This document shows, piece by piece, positions 11,520-24,960 of a stretch of 64,000 nucleotides of DNA (its first letter is position 1; each line of letters opens with the position of its first letter). A program made the translations under genes and the position numbers. The notes under the pieces are model-generated. The model saw only the letters and a program-made list of their open reading frames with translations, was not told the origin of the DNA and did not search any database. The stretch spans positions 193,529,538-193,593,537 of the forward strand of contig NC_068938.1 in NCBI RefSeq assembly GCF_016801865.2, in the 5' to 3' direction. This stretch comes from Culex pipiens pallens (Eukaryota > Arthropoda > Insecta > Diptera > Culicidae).

Positions 11520-12720
11520 TCACCCGACATACCCAAGTACCGCCACATAATCTAATCTATTCCCGCCGATCGACGACGACGACTCCGCGCCGATCCGACC
11601 ATCTGTCCGGAGTTCGGAGCATCGTCAAATGGTTCGATCCTCGCACATTTTTCGGGTACACACTACCACCTACCCCAGCACCCCCAAACCTCAACTCAAC
11701 TTCCGTCCAACGCCGCAGTGGTGTCTTCAACGGCAGACACAACGCAGCTGTTCACCACCGTCGTCGCCGGCAGTTGTTTCCTTCGACTTCGCTTTTCTAA
11801 TTCTTTTCGCTTTTCCCGGGGTGCATTTTCCCTTTTTTTTCGCTTTTGACGACTCCGACGTGGAAGTCCTGGCTATTGCCCATAATCGATCAATACCCGC
11901 TTCCTTCGCCGTCTTCGTTGAGCGCACTTTTTCGCTGGTGGCGTCTTCTTCAAGTGCTGCTGCTCGTCAAAGACCTGGCCAAGGCCTTGTGGATATTGTG
12001 TGCCCTGTCGAAAGAGGAAGTTGTGCGCGCGCGGGGGAAAATCAATAACAATAAACGATACGCGCGCGCGAGTGAGGAGTACGCGAAGGACGACGACGAC
12101 GTACACAAGGTAATTACACCGTTCGTTCTGGTCTGCTGTGCACGTTCTTCGTCTTCCTTCGACCACCACCGAGGGCACTCTGCCGTACCAGGTGGTGGTT
12201 CTTGCCGGAGGCTGGGAACGTGCGCCCCGCGGAATCTTACCTCTGGGGGAAAGAGGTGAGATAAATCTTCATTGGTGCAGAGATTGTCACTTTTGGGAAG
12301 ATATTTGGGATTAACAAGCATCGTTCTCACTTCCTTGTTAGACACGTGGTTGAACGGTTCTTCATGCAGGGGTGCTCAAGGTCTCCGACCTCAACAGTCA
12401 ACCTTGTCAACTTCTAACTCAGCTAACCATAGCTGACCATCGCACAACAGACCTCTCGGTCCCAGCCCAGCAAGTAAACCCAAAGTAACGGTTCATCCCG
12501 TATGGCCCCCAGGCCAATCCAGGCAGCAGCACAAAGTACCCTCTCTGCCGCCGAGAAACCCGAGAGTGGGCAAGAGGTAATTGAACCTGAGCTTCCAATC
12601 TTCCACTCCAATAATTTCTGATAGACTTTCGGCTCTCGGGCAGGTATAAGCCAACCGTTTCTGCTTCTGGCAGCACGTTCATCTTCCAGGCAGCTCAGCA
12701 ACAGGCCGAAAAATGAACCG
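11520..12720. promoter_or_regulatory. GC-rich island with splice-like signals on both strands
   Basis: CpG-rich DNA containing CGACGACGACGACTCCG, (CG)n runs near 12028 and 12060, and frames of 100-139 codons on both strands. Minus strand: an acceptor-like tract CACCTCTTTCCCCCAG (12251-12236) is followed by a frame open to 11873. Plus strand: ACACAAG before GTAATT (12108) and GCAAGAG before GTAATT (12572) resemble donors. I could not assemble a convincing exon. A leader exon or promoter region is the best guess. Confidence 0.25.
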
Positions 12721-13639
12721 TACTGTCCGAATGACTCGCGTCCATTAAATCATAAACAGTTGGGCTTGGTGAACTTGAACCTGGGGTAAGGGCAGCTGAA
12801 CGCCCCCAAAAAATAAATATCTCTCAGTCTCCGATAGTTATGGAAATTTTGGTGGAAAATTCAGTTCTTATTAAGCTTCTCTAACCAATCAAAAATTATC
12901 AGGAAATGATAAATATTGTTGTAATGAGATCGATTATCAAACATTTCATGATTTTTAAAGAGTTTGATGAAATCTATTTTGACTTAAAAAAATAGTTCAT
13001 CGTTTTGATGTAAAAACCAGTGGAAGATGCAAACTTTCAAAAAAAAATATTTCGCATTAACAAAAATAAAACATAAAAATTTGCTCATCATTTCATTATA
13101 TTGTCAAGAAAATTTTAAAATTTTACAAACAAATTTATATGCGTGTGTACCCAATACAATATCCGGTAGCCGGCAGCGAAATTATGATAAAGTTTAATTT
13201 GTATCTGATTTGGTTTATAGTGATCAATTTATCTCAGCTCTGTTTAAAAATTTTAAAATGTTTCTCAAAGTTTCAAATAAATGTTTTTAGCCCTTTCAAA
13301 AAAATATTCTTGTTAAAAAAAACCAAATAATTTTTAATGAAAAGAACAGAATATTTAGCAAAAGTTTCACACTTTACATTTAACATCGAACCAACAATTT
13401 CCGATGTATCGCTAGTTAACAAAGAGAGTTGATTTGATTACACTGAGAAAAACTCTTTTTCTCGCAAAATTTAAATTTTAAGAGGCTTTATCACAACATC
13501 CAGCAGATCAAGTCCGATCAACAAAGTAAAAAAAAAATCTTCAGGGGTGCTTATCCTACGTTTTTTTGAAATGCAAAAAATGTTAACAATTTTCGAAAAA
13601 TTCCACCAAATCATCGAATCGATTTAAAAGTCCTTGAAT
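12721..13639. other. AT-rich spacer
   Basis: No gene or recurrent repeat recognised. Confidence 0.4.
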
Positions 13640-14216
13640 GGAAAACTCGATTATCCGAAGGCCTCGGAAAAATTTCACTTCGGATAATCGAATCACGGAT
13701 TTTTTTTTTTCATTGTCTTATTGTTGATGGTCGAGCATAAGTATATCATAACCTACTCTAAAATGATTTAGAATTTTTAATTCCAACCTAGCGGCCAAAA
13801 TGGCGGTGATAAAATATTGAAAAGTTGCATTTTTTTTTATTTAAAAAGCATACAAATATTTAAATTTGACTTTAGGGACGCAGAACTCGAATTTGATGTT
13901 AAAAGTAAGAAATTCAAAAAAATTGCTTCTTTTGACAAAAGGAATGCATAGACGGAAAAATTGGAATAAAAAAGGTGAAATTCTCGAGAATTACTCTGAA
14001 GTTTAATATTCAGTGAAATATTTGAAAAACACGGTTTATTGATTCAAATAAGATTTTTTTTATGAATGTTATTGAAATCATCATATCATTTGATTGAATT
14101 TCACTTCAAAAATAAGAAAATCACAATTAAGAAAAACATTTTTCGTTATTCGACCATCCCATGATTTTGTAGAGAGCTGTGGATAATCGAACTCCGGATA
14201 ATCGAGTATGGACTAT
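13640..14216. mobile_element. TACAGTCC-family element (copy 4, enlarged)
   Basis: AACTCGATTATCCGAAGGCC at the left and CCGGATAATCGAGTATGGAC ending ATA at the right are family termini in inverted orientation. An internal end-like GGATAATCGAATCACGG (about 13681) and a core GCGGCCAAAATGGCGG (13791) are present. At 577 bp it is longer than other copies and may contain another insertion. Confidence 0.55.
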
Positions 14217-16950
14217 AGATGAACTTAACCCAAAATTTATGAAATTCATTCCCTGAGCATCATCTTACGATATTTCGCTCCATAGAGAAAATAGATCTGA
14301 TCTCTTTCGAGTGCCCCTCTCAGTGAGTGCTCAACTTCTTCCATCGCTGTACAAATTACATTAAAGTTGCAATAAAGTTGCAGTTAACCTTACACATCTC
14401 ATAACCCCCATTCCAATGCCATTCTGTTCCGGCTTTGACTCTGTCAAGTCCTCGAATTCTCTCTCAACTTCTCTACAAAACCTGGCGTTTATCAGCAAAT
14501 TAATTCCACAAAACCGCACAATTCACCACAGCGGGGCCAGGAAAATCTTTCAAGTGAAAAGTTCTTTGCCCCGCCGGAGCAAGCTTTCCACGATGGACAG
14601 TCGTCATACAGCAGGGGCAATCGCTGATTGCTGATCCGTGGCGCTTCGTCGACCAACGAAAAAAAAAAACTCGAAATTCACGCGTGAAAAACGCCGCTCA
14701 AGATTCCCCTCGTCAACGACGGCGCGTTCAGGTTCCTCGAAATGGGGACACGACCGAGGAACCCATGGTCTCGTCTGGAGATGTTATTTTTGCCGAAATT
14801 GATATAGGTTAGATAAACTATAGAATTTCACAAAACTCCCTTCGCGAGCGAGATCTTCACCTAAACCGAAAGGGGAACGTGGGGTCAAATGGATTTTTGG
14901 GTGTTGGAGGAAGAAATCTCGTGAAATTTGGTGCCGAATGGCCCCGAACCTCTGTGCGCTCTCAGGAGCCCGTGGGCGAGCAGGGTGGGGAACCGGAGGA
15001 ACCCGAGGTCGGAGGACCGCTCAACAAATTTTGGCGGTTCCCTTTCTTCAGAGCTTCCCAAATAGCCGAAAAAGTACAAAACCAGAAGATTGCCAACAAG
15101 TTTGCTTCTCGAAGGGAAGCGGTCCAAGTAGGCCCCTTGTACAACAGGCAAGAAAAAAAAAATCTAAATCATGAAGCTTGATTGACATTTGAAGTGAAAA
15201 GCGCGCTGTCCCTTTCGCACTTGAGCGCAGCGAACTGCCAAAAAAGCAGGACAAAAGATCACCTTGCTCAACGTGTTGCCCGCTGTGATCACCACTACTA
15301 CCTTCCTCGCGGGCACGGAGACCTGTGATTTCGGCACAGCAAACCCTCTGCCGAAAAAATCCTTGTTTGACCCTTTGGCAGCGAAATTTTTGCTTGTATC
15401 GGTGAATTAGGACCTCGTCGCGAGCGCGCGCACACATATTTGCACCATTTGAAGGTATTGGCCGCTTGTCGCAGCGACAGAGTTTCCCATCGCAGAAGAC
15501 CTTGGGGCGAATCTCCAATTTCCTCCCGAGAACGCCACACGCACACAAAGTAGGCCGATTTGCTTGCAAACCCTGTGAACAAGTCACGGGGCAACCTGGT
15601 GCACCACGTGCACCACAGTTAGGTTCGGACGCAACGCCTACTAAGCACATTCCCATGGGCTCCGGTGACTGCACGTGCAGGGCGAGTCTCACTTCTGTGA
15701 ATGAATTCTTCACGTTCAGCGGATTCGAGCTACGCGCGTGTCTTACGGGTTATGCAATTCCAGGGATTGGCCTCGGCCCTGGAACCAGAGGGAGTCCGAT
15801 TCCAGGTTAGGGTCTGATTACAGTCGGGAATTGACAGTTAGCTGGGTGTCGTTGGGTGGATTTACGGGAATTGCTGAAGTCGGTGTAGACGGATCTTTTT
15901 GGAGAGCTGGAGTCACGACGTATCTTGGCGGAGTACATTGGTGATACCATACGAAATGCTTAGATTTCGAAGTCAGAGTTCAACATCTGTGTACGGTCGT
16001 GGTTGTTGAACTCGTAGACGGGGTTGATTTGGATCCGCGTTTTTCACCGAGTTAGAATGGTAAGTTGATGTTGGAGTTGAGGTCGAAATCAGTGGAGTTG
16101 GTGGAGTTGCCAATCATCAGACATTGAAGTTGGATTTGGTTGATCATCAAATAAGAATGGAAGCTGATGTTGGAGTTTGATTCAGAGTCTGATCATTTGG
16201 CAGAGCTGAAGTCAAAGTCCTTATAAATATCAGCATTCATCACTTAGTCATAAATTCAAGTTAAATTAGTACTGAATCTTAATACATATTCCATAGAACA
16301 TCTCCTAAAATCTACTCAAGAGGATAACCTCTTGTCCAATTCTCTCCAATCTCCCTTCAAATGCACCTGATCCCCACCCTCCCTCCCTCAAGAACATCCC
16401 TCGCCGACACGGGTTTCGCGCACACATTTATCACCTGTTCATTTCCTGTTTGTCTGACGCGACTTTGACTCTTCTGGACGACCTCGCCATATTCCGGAGC
16501 GCGCGCGCGCGAAAGCCTTGAAAAACTCGCGCTAGACAGAGACGGAGATAGTGTGAGAGCTCCCAAAAATGTGCCTGCCATGTACCGGCTGCTGTCCCGA
16601 GTCCTGTCCGAGTCCGTCTGGCGCGCAGGAACCCCCGAAAATAAAATTAAAAAAAAAAAAAACGAGCGCGGCCGGATGCAATTCTTCCCCTTAACTGGGT
16701 CTAAGCGCGGGCGCGATGCAACGGATGCACTTTGCCAAACTTGCATTTTTGTTGGCCTTCACCAGCGGCAGGGTCTTCGTTTCACTTTCAGTGCGCCCTT
16801 CGTTTGTTTTTTTGAGGTAGATATTGTTTTTTGGGGTTATACAGTACGGAATTCAAGGCTCTTTTTTGAGGGACTAAGTAGGGTTAACTTGGAACAAATA
16901 TCAAACAGTTTTGAAAAATGAAAAAAAAAATGTTGACCTGATTAAACTAC
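14217..16950. other. GC-rich islands without a supported gene
   Basis: Two GC-rich patches (14640-15800 and 16360-16800) flank a T/G-rich stretch rich in GTTGGAGTTGAGGTC-like degenerate repeats (16010-16210). The longest open frame of the window lies here (minus, 15048-15713, 221 codons, Cys/Arg-rich), but frames overlap it on both strands and it has no recognisable domain. A (CG)n run occurs at 16499-16511. Confidence 0.35.
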
Positions 16951-17046
16951 GAGGTAATAGAACATGGTAGATCATGGTAGATCTCAACGAGAGTACCGGC
17001 CTTCATGAATTACATGGTATTACATGGTTGATGTGCTAGATTACTA

Positions 17047-17471
17047 TACAGTCCAGACTCGATTATCCGAAGCCTCGATTATCCGAAGTTTCGATTATCC
17101 GAAGTTCGATTATCCGAAGGTTTGTATAATGAAATGGTTCGGATAATGAAATCACGGAAAAAAAAGTTTTTTTTTCTTTTTCTTGTTTTAAACATCAAAT
17201 TCGAGTTCTGCGACCCTATTTTAGTAAAATTTGAATAGTTGACTGCTTATTAAATATTTAAATGCATTTATTCAATATTTCTTCACCGCCATATTGGCCG
17301 CCATCTTGGATTAAACAAAATTAAATCACTTTAGCGTAGTTTAGGGGCCATACTTAAACTCGACAATAAAAAATAAAACAGCGAAAACATTTTTTGATTC
17401 GATTATCCGAAGTTTCGATTATACGAAGTGAAATTATTCCGAGGCCTTCGGATAATCAAGTCTGGACTGTA
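17047..17471. mobile_element. TACAGTCC-family element (copy 5, best preserved)
   Basis: TACAGTCCAGACTCGATTAT at the left is matched by ATAATCAAGTCTGGACTGTA at the right. The left end repeats TCGATTATCCGAAG four times. The interior contains GAGTTCTGCGACCCTATTTT and GGCCGCCATCTTGGAT. TA flanks suggest a Tc1/mariner-type target. It is non-coding, 425 bp. Confidence 0.8.
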
Positions 17472-17606
17472 TAAATCTTAATTTAATAAACTCCATAACA
17501 CAGTGTTAAACAAACTGGCAAAGTTAAATTCTCCCTAAAAAAATAATCGATTTCAGCTTTTGTAATTATGAACCAAATCCAAGTTTGTTTACATTTCGAC
17601 GCTGTC

Positions 17607-18060
17607 GTGCTATATTGTCACACGTCGCTTTTTGACGTTCCGAGAAGAACGCGATTCAATAATATAAAACCCATGAATAAACAAAAAAATAGAGCACGCA
17701 ATGTAAACAATAACAAACACATTTTGTTTGGCTGTTCATTATGTGAATTGTCCCGAAGATTGGTTGAACTTGGATGCCGGAGTCTCGCGTTATAATTACA
17801 AATGTTTACTGTTGTCGGGGATGTACGTGTGTCAAACGCGTTCTGACCTAAAATCCCTTTGGCCAGTTGTCGCACTTACCAAAAAATTCAGGTAGCACGA
17901 CAAGATTGAAACATCTTTTGTATGAAAAGTGTCAACAATGCACGGAGTTTTTTTTGGTTTTTATTGAATATCTCAGGATTGAAATCGAATTTTGGGGATC
18001 TGTGAAGGTCAAAATGTTAGGCATTATGAGCTGCACAAAATCACGTTCTATTTAGCTCTC
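17607..18060. repeat. Diverged dispersed repeat (partner at 62575-62920)
   Basis: Shared ordered blocks with the right end of the window: GACGTTCCGAGA, AATGTAAACAATAACAAACAC, ATGTACGTGTGTCAAAC, TTTGTCGCAC-type sequence, and TTGAATATCTCAGGATTGAA. Same orientation in both. No terminal repeats or coding sequence seen. Confidence 0.6.
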
Positions 18061-20639
18061 ATGATGATTTATGATTTTCAAAAACTTGATGAACTCATAT
18101 CTGTTCCAAAACTGTGGGATTATGTATGATCTTTTTGATTATGAAAATTAAAAAAAACCTTGTTTTGAAGAAAAACTATTTTAACTTTGTTTTAGATTGA
18201 GCTTCAATCGGTATTTTTAAGTTAAAGTAAGTATTAACTCAGGAACAAAATATTAGTTATTTATGATCTTAGCTTTTCAAATTCAAGAAAGGTCCTCAAC
18301 CTGCTACGTGGATCGACGCTCTCGCGCCTTCCAGGGCCATCTCTTGTGAGAACCTTGTTTACCACTCTTGATGTTTCGGTTGCATCTTCCTTCTTCTAAT
18401 CTCCGCGCGCTCTTCTCTACACAAACGTTTGGACCCAAAATCTTCAACTTCTTCCATTCGGCGTTTCTCTCTCTCTCGGAGGTTTCTGTGTCCTTCCAAG
18501 AAATTTTGCGCCTGTCCTCCCTTATCCCCCTTGTCCTTGTCCTCTCACTCTTCCGGACTCTGCACAACTGCATCTATCCTCGGTCCATAAGTGGACCGAA
18601 ATGTGAAACGATTTTGGGTTCATCCCCCGCTCCTTCCTACCAGCTCCTCTGTCGGGACCACCGAATTGCTTGATGAAGGTTAGGCTTTTATTTTGGGGCG
18701 GCCTCGGGGCCTCTTTAGCATCGCGCGGCAGAAGCGGAACGGATCTCCTCTGTATTTTGGGGGGGACGTGTGGGATGATCATGAATCAAATGGAGTGGAT
18801 GTTTACAAGGAAGCTGGAATTTATATGGGAAAGAAGGCAAACATTTCGCTGCAACTTGCGCTTTTGGCGCCAAATCATGGGAATTATTGTTCTATGCTCG
18901 GACTGAGAAATTTGTTTTCTGAATTCATACAAAAAATAACACAAGAACACTCAGTTTTAGATTATTCAGTGCTTTTTCTAGTTGGGTGTAGTGTTTAATT
19001 TAGTACAATCTACAAAATAATACAATTTGTATGGTTTATCAAACAGGATATAAATTGTTGATGTTGATTTATATTTTTAAACCATTTCGTAACTTTTCTC
19101 ATGTTGAGAAAAGGTACCACAAATACCGTTGCTCGGCCAGACTCCAAATGGTGTGCGACGACTACTCCCGAAACCGTCCTAAGAAAAGGTGCATCCTTCA
19201 TTTCTGTCTGCTGCACCAGTTTGCAGCATCTGAGGAATCGAAAGATCTACTGCATCAACATCTCTCATTCGGGCAGGTTCTTCTTCTGATGCAGTTGTTA
19301 AAAGTGGTGGAAAAGGTGGGTTTTAGCGCGAAATCGACCAAGGTCACCCGGTCTGGCTGGATTTTGGTGGCGTTTCTTGAGAAGTCGCACCAGACTTGAA
19401 TTAAAGTAGGCTAAGCAAAGTTGCAGTGTTGTGAATTGCCCCAAATTTGTCTAGATAAGCGATTCTCAACGGGAGCACCAGCCTACTGGAATTACATTAG
19501 AGTGGGTGCCAACCTAGAAGACCCTTCCTGTTTTATCCCAACTGAAGGATTCCCCACGGCCTACCTAGTTATGCAACCTGTATCTCCTCCCCCAAAAGGA
19601 AACGTAGAACTGAACAATTCGGGTTAATAACACTGAAATTCGATAACCCTGTTTATGAATTTCTGCAGCCCCAGCGATTCATTCTCATTTGCAAAGAGCG
19701 ATATTTCATAATACACAAAACTCAAAAACTGCCGAAACATGCCAAGAGGAAAGAAAAAAATAATAAAACAAAAGTAAAAGAACAAACCAAAGTGAGCGCG
19801 ACCAACAATCTCAAATCTAAGCAAAAAAGAAAAAGAAGCCGGAAAGACAAAAAAAAACTCCCGTGTACAACCACGAGAGAGTACAACAACCCAAACGCCA
19901 AAAAAATACCGAAAAATTAGGTGTTTTGATTATATTTCCCCCGTTTGCATCCTCCCGGTCCCACCGCTCACGCCTCACTCCTCATTGACTCACCGGCCGG
20001 CAATACAAACACTCACAGCGAAATCCATTCGGAACGGAAAATCACCAACGTTCCGAATGGTGGTTGCTTTTGGATTGCCGTGTACCTACCTCTAATACTT
20101 CATCCCAAGAAAGGTCCATGTGGTGAGCATAGGAGATGGATGGTTTGATGGTGAGATGGTGAGAAGGAGAGCACATTAGGAACGGAAAGATTGTGGTAGG
20201 AACAATTTTTGGTGCTTGGAACGCTAGTTTGGTGTTGGTTGCTGTTTTTGGGAGGAAAGGATCGCAACAAAACCATTGAAAGTAGCTCAAAATTTATATT
20301 TTGATCATCAGTATTTTGACAAATACTCTTCGAATAAATCAAAGAAATCCGGAATTGAAATAAACTAAGAATCAGGTGAAAATGGTATAAAGTTGATATA
20401 AAAGATTTTTTTTTTAAGAGGCGATGAAACAAAAAAATCCTGAACCGGTCAATTTTTGTTGCAGATTGAATTTATTGAACCCGTTAAGAAATTTTACACA
20501 AAAAGTTACTCAGATTTACCACTAATGGCACACAATAAATGTCAAGTGGTTTCTGCTTTCTTTTCAGCTGCGTGTTACTTAGGAAAATACATTTCTTGAA
20601 CTTCTTGAAACAGCATACCAGCATAAAAAAGATCTTAGT
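18061..20639. other. Mixed spacer with GC-rich patches
   Basis: GC-rich patches at 18290-18900 and 19130-20110 hold only overlapping short frames. A segment at 19457-19500 (TCTCAACGGGAGCACCAGCC, GAATTACAT) resembles 16980-17025 (TCTCAACGAGAGTACCGGCC, GAATTACAT) and is probably an old dispersed repeat. No gene is supported. Confidence 0.4.
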
Positions 20640-20740
20640 CTGCATTTCTGGCGAGATTTGAACCGGCGACCTATGAAATGTTAGTTTAGTCTACCATACT
20701 ATGGATTCAAACGAGCGGATAAGTCGGCAAATTATTTTAA
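20640..20740 (-). other. tRNA-like retroposon fragment
   Basis: The complement contains a B box-like GGTCGCCGGTTCAAATCTCG preceded by TTTCATAGG, resembling the 3' half of a tRNA. No proper A box or stems follow. Likely a SINE remnant. Confidence 0.35.
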
Positions 20741-22768
20741 ATTGGAAAAATAAGTTTCAAAGAATTCTTGTAGATCAAAAATCATAAATCTGTGATTTTC
20801 TAAGGTCATAACGAATCCGAAGTCAATTTATAGTTAAGATAAAACCTTTTTTTTATATTCTACATAAATGTGCTAGGAAAATCTAAATAAAAATCTATCA
20901 AATAGTTGTCATCTCCCTCACATTTTATGGGTTTTTTCGGATAGCTGATTCAAATGATCTTTCTAACGAAATTTCCATCATTTTGGTAAGAATTTTAAAA
21001 TGGGCTTCGACCATTACAATGTTGCCAGATCTTTAAAATTTACAAATCACAGTTAATTTTATTTCATATAATTTTCCAACTATGACAGTAATAATTCTAT
21101 CAAGAATTGTGACATTTGCGCTGTTTGAGTTATGTTTCTTTCAATTCAATTTAATTGTGTACAAGGATGAAAGGTTTTCAAAATTCACATTTAATTTACG
21201 TCTTGAATAAGGGCCTATTGAGTATTTGATTATTTAAGAGCAATTGTTCAGTTTTTGATTCTAAGTCGCATCTGTACGTGAAGGTGGGTCTACGAGATCT
21301 TTTTTCAATGTATTTTTTTCGAGTTATTGTTTAGTCCTTCCCATGTGAAGAAGCGAATAAATATATATCAAAGAGTTGTGACTTTTTCACGATTTGGTAC
21401 TAAAAAAAGATTTTACTAAGGTTTCATCTAAAGTAACACTGTCAGGGTTGCCAGATTTCCTGATAAATTTGGAGATGATTTTAAAAGAGTTAGTCAGAAA
21501 ACAGAATAACCATATTCTGTTCAAGATTTAGACAGATTCTTCATTTTACGCCAATTTTGATTACATTTGTGAGAAAAAATTACAAAAATTCAGCAAATAT
21601 TGTATTGCATTTAAATTTGAAATCATTTAATTTGAAACTTAAGACTGAGTTCAAGCATTTGAAATCCAAGAGATTTTTAATTATTCAATATCCTCCCCTC
21701 CTCTTGACCAGATTTGTAGCCCTGGAAAATTTCACGGCATACTATTAATAAATCATCCAAACTTTTAGAATTACTTTTAAAATATGCAACATGTGTTATT
21801 TCAACACTTCAATGCAAAAATTATATTATTCCATTGAAGATTATATATAAAAATATTCAGTAAATTCTGAATATTTGTTAAATGTAAGTTTTATAAAATA
21901 AGCTGAATTGTGAAAATTAGTCAAGTAATCTAATTTGAATGAGAATTCAGTTTTGAGAAGACTGATTTATATGCTCAACTTTCGATACAACTATCACACA
22001 TGAAACTTAAATTTCTTTGCATAACATCATAATATAAAATTTTATGTACTGCAAGTTTAAATTTAGTAATGAAATAAAAATTAGGTGAGTACCTAATTTG
22101 GTTGAATTTTTGTGGTAGAAATTGCTCTAGACGCTCAAATATTAGAATTAAATTAATTAAATAAACAAAAGGTGAATAATTTGGTCAAATTTCTGTGCTT
22201 GACGCTCAAATATAACAAAAACTAACTCAACCAATTAAGTATAACAAATCTTCTTTTTTGTTTGAAAATAAAAATTTAGGTAATTGAAAAATTACAAAGA
22301 AGAAATTATCCTAACAAATTTCACGAATATCGTGAAAAATCACTAGCCATATGTGTGCTATACAAACCGATAACCGTGTTTAAAATTTAGAGACATGATT
22401 TCTTATTTGAACATTGTTCTTGTTTTTTTTTAATTGGTGGAAGTTATTTTTTTGAAATTTAAATTCAAGACCAGTTGAATGAATTATTACAAAAGCTCTA
22501 TCCTTAAATAAAGTCAAGGTACTAAATTTAAAATTTCTTACTGAAGTTTACGATAGGAAAATACTCCAACCTTGGCTTATTTTTGATTCTATCATCATCA
22601 TAGTTGATAATTTGCCCGAGTTTAATTAGCGACTACCATATTTTCATAAAAAAATAGTTTTGAAAACCAAAGAAAGTTTCTAAAAATACATTTAATTTTT
22701 AGTAAATTAAATAAATCTAAAATCTTGTGAGGAATACAAAAACAAATTTGCAAAGAAGAAATATTCAC
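20741..22768. other. AT-rich presumed intron downstream of exon A
   Basis: Low-complexity A/T-rich DNA with a weak local duplication near 22080-22210 (GACGCTCAAATAT, AATTTGGT). If exon A is real, this begins its first intron on the minus strand. Nothing coding is seen. Confidence 0.45.
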
Positions 22769-22875
22769 CTTGCGCCGTTCTGTGTCTTGGGGGCGTCCAG
22801 CGGCGGATCGAAGATCTGCTCCCGGTCCTCCTTGGACAGCTCCAGGTCGGCGAACTGGTCCAGGTTGGCCGCCAT
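22769..22875 (-). CDS. Exon A: first coding exon, 35 residues plus a split codon, gene unidentified
   Basis: Read on the minus strand from the ATG at 22875-22873, the frame gives MAANLDQFADLELSKEDREQ, then IFDPPLDAPKTQNGA, and stops at a donor (AAG then GTGAAT, with GT at 22768-22767). The exon ends two bases into a codon (AG-), so the next residue is Arg or Ser. The ATG context (CACG before, GCG after) is acceptable and no nearer upstream ATG was seen; the 15 codons before it are open but lack an ATG. The peptide is charged and probably disordered, with no domain I recognise. GC content and codon choice (GCC, CTG, GAC, AAG) differ sharply from the AT-rich DNA just downstream, which begins inside the presumed intron. 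It is probably an alternative N-terminus of the gene that also uses exon B. The alternative is a chance open frame in a GC-rich leader, but the coincidence of start, codon bias and donor argues against that. Confidence 0.6.
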
Positions 22876-24960
22876 CGTGGTCGGGCTGTCCGGGTGGTGG
22901 AGGTGGTGCTCGTCGTGGTCCGAAATTTTGACTATCTTTTCCTTCCCTCGGGAGGGAATGCACCGGGGTTTCTCGAAAAAGGGGGTAAGGGAGCTTGTAG
23001 AATAAGGTGTGAGGGGGCGTTTGTGACCACCTCAGCTCTTCCTTCTCTTTTTTTTTTGCACTGGGTTTGTTCCGAGTCGCGGGATGATTTTTTTTGTTGT
23101 CGTTTAGAATTCAGAATACTTTTCCGTTGCCTTTCATTAACAAACAATACACATAACAATGACTCTCGTTTGGCTCTTCTTATCAGTATCAGGAAATGGT
23201 GACCCGCGATTGGAACTCGTTGCTCATCACTCACACTCTGATTTATTTTCGCTCGTTTTGTTTATGCGTGTAAACTTGAACGATACTACAAACTAATTAA
23301 AAAGAATTTTTTAATTATTATATAAATACTATAATAAACACTTTGCTCAGTAGGCCGCGGTGCCAAACTTAGTCGTAGCAGCCTTAAGGGAGTCGGGGGT
23401 GTTACAAACTACTCTTGTCGCGGTGATCTTTGGATCTCTCGAAGGACTCTTGGCAAGCGCAGTTCTCTACCCGGACGACAGGACACACAGATTACACACG
23501 CACACGTTCCTCTTGCCTCGCAGCGGTTTCTCACGACTCATCCGACTTCACACGTGGGACACTTTTGCGGGTACTTTATCCTCTGACGGGGCCACCTTGC
23601 CTGGGGGTATTGGTATTGGTCTCAAACACGCTCATAGACCGAAAAGCTCGGCGCTCCTAGTAGGCCTATCGATCTTGGGACGTCTCACGCACACTACGCG
23701 CCGCCTTCTTGGATCGGTGTCGTGCACTCACGGCTCACTCACGCGTCACGAAAGTCGACGAATCACGAACGCGCGCGCTCCCGGAGTGAGTGAGTGAAGA
23801 AGAGAGCAGCGGGTTTGGGGGACGTCACGACACGCACAATACCGACCGGCACACACAGTCGGGACACACTTGGTGCGTTCCGCGCGCGCTTATTTCCGCT
23901 CTGACACTTCCGGAACACACGGGATTTCGGGCGTGGAGTGGCCAATTTGGGCACTCGCGCGCGTTACACTTTTGGAAGGTTGCCGAAACGTTGGGATGTT
24001 GGGGGTTAACGTTACTTTTAGTGTTGTTTTTTTTCGCAAAAATACTTTAAAAACTAAAACGTAAAATACAGTGTGGTGGTGTGTCAGTACAACGTTCCTG
24101 CTGCAATCAACGCAGCGACGGCGCACTTGCGTGTCTTTTGCTCGAGTTTGCTGTATCAACTAAATTACATCGCACATAAAACTTATGCTCAGACCCTTGG
24201 ATCGCGAGCTTGTCTTTGCCTGGCTCGCCGCTGCTGCTACACAAGTTCTAAAGCAAGAGAGCAAGAGAGCGCTTTGCGCTGGTATTGGTGCGTGCTCGCT
24301 CTCTTACGCGCGCGGGGAGCATCGAACCCAGCAAGCAATTTAATGCTATGCTATGCTGTGCTCTTTCCGCTTGAGCACTCTCGCACCAACACGCACGCAC
24401 CACCAAGCCGGCCGACACGGAGTAGGCCATGTGAATGGCGCGAGTACGCACGGCCCGAACAAGAAGCGAACGCAAAGAAGAACGGCCTGCTTAGAGCGTT
24501 AGATGTGTGTATACGACGCTCACGCACACTGCTTCGCAGTGACTAACACCACCAAAACCGGGCCGTCGTAGTAGGCCAGCGAAAGCATAAAAGCATAGAG
24601 CAGAAACTATGCTGACGAGGAAAACATACACACAGACTCACACACCGATGTTGTTTCTGAGCGTTTTAGAGGTTCAGCGTTTTTTTCGGTAATTCTGTGC
24701 ATCATCCGCCTTCCTCAAACTCACCCTCATCATCCCTTGGAAACCTTCCAGTACAGGGTTTTCCAAACGATTTGAAACACCCTTCTAGAAATCTCAAAAC
24801 CCAAAAAAAAAAAAATCTCAAACGTTCGTCGCCTAATTCCGCACCTAAAATCCGATCACGATCATCGCGAGAAAATCATCGCACGCGAGCGTGAGTGCCT
24901 CTCGATCGGGCAAATTCTCTCACGCGCGAATTTCTCTCCACTCCCTTCTTCATCAACCAA
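22876..24960 (-). promoter_or_regulatory. GC-rich island upstream of exon A: leader and probable promoter region
   Basis: This is the largest GC/CpG-rich island in the window and lies directly upstream of the exon A start on the minus strand. The first 60 bases before the ATG are C/A-rich (CACCACCTCCACCACC). Farther out, 23350-24560 is full of CACAC and GCGCGC stretches, and an alternating (CG)n run sits at 24994-25007, just past the end. An AT-rich patch with TATAAATA (about 23320) interrupts it. Many overlapping open frames on both strands (up to 157 codons) look non-coding. It probably holds the leader and start site(s) of the exon A transcript; no precise start is supported. Confidence 0.35.

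Noticed and set aside
12236..12345. Minus-strand exon ending at CCAGAG before GTAAGA
   Set aside because: The same bases make a better acceptor (CTCTTTCCCCCAG). The short upstream peptide has no support, and its phase differs from exons A and B.
22622..22963. The 113-codon minus frame rich in Pro and Gly overlapping exon A
   Set aside because: It is out of frame with exon A, runs through the donor into AT-rich intron, and its Pro-rich look comes from the GC-rich leader.
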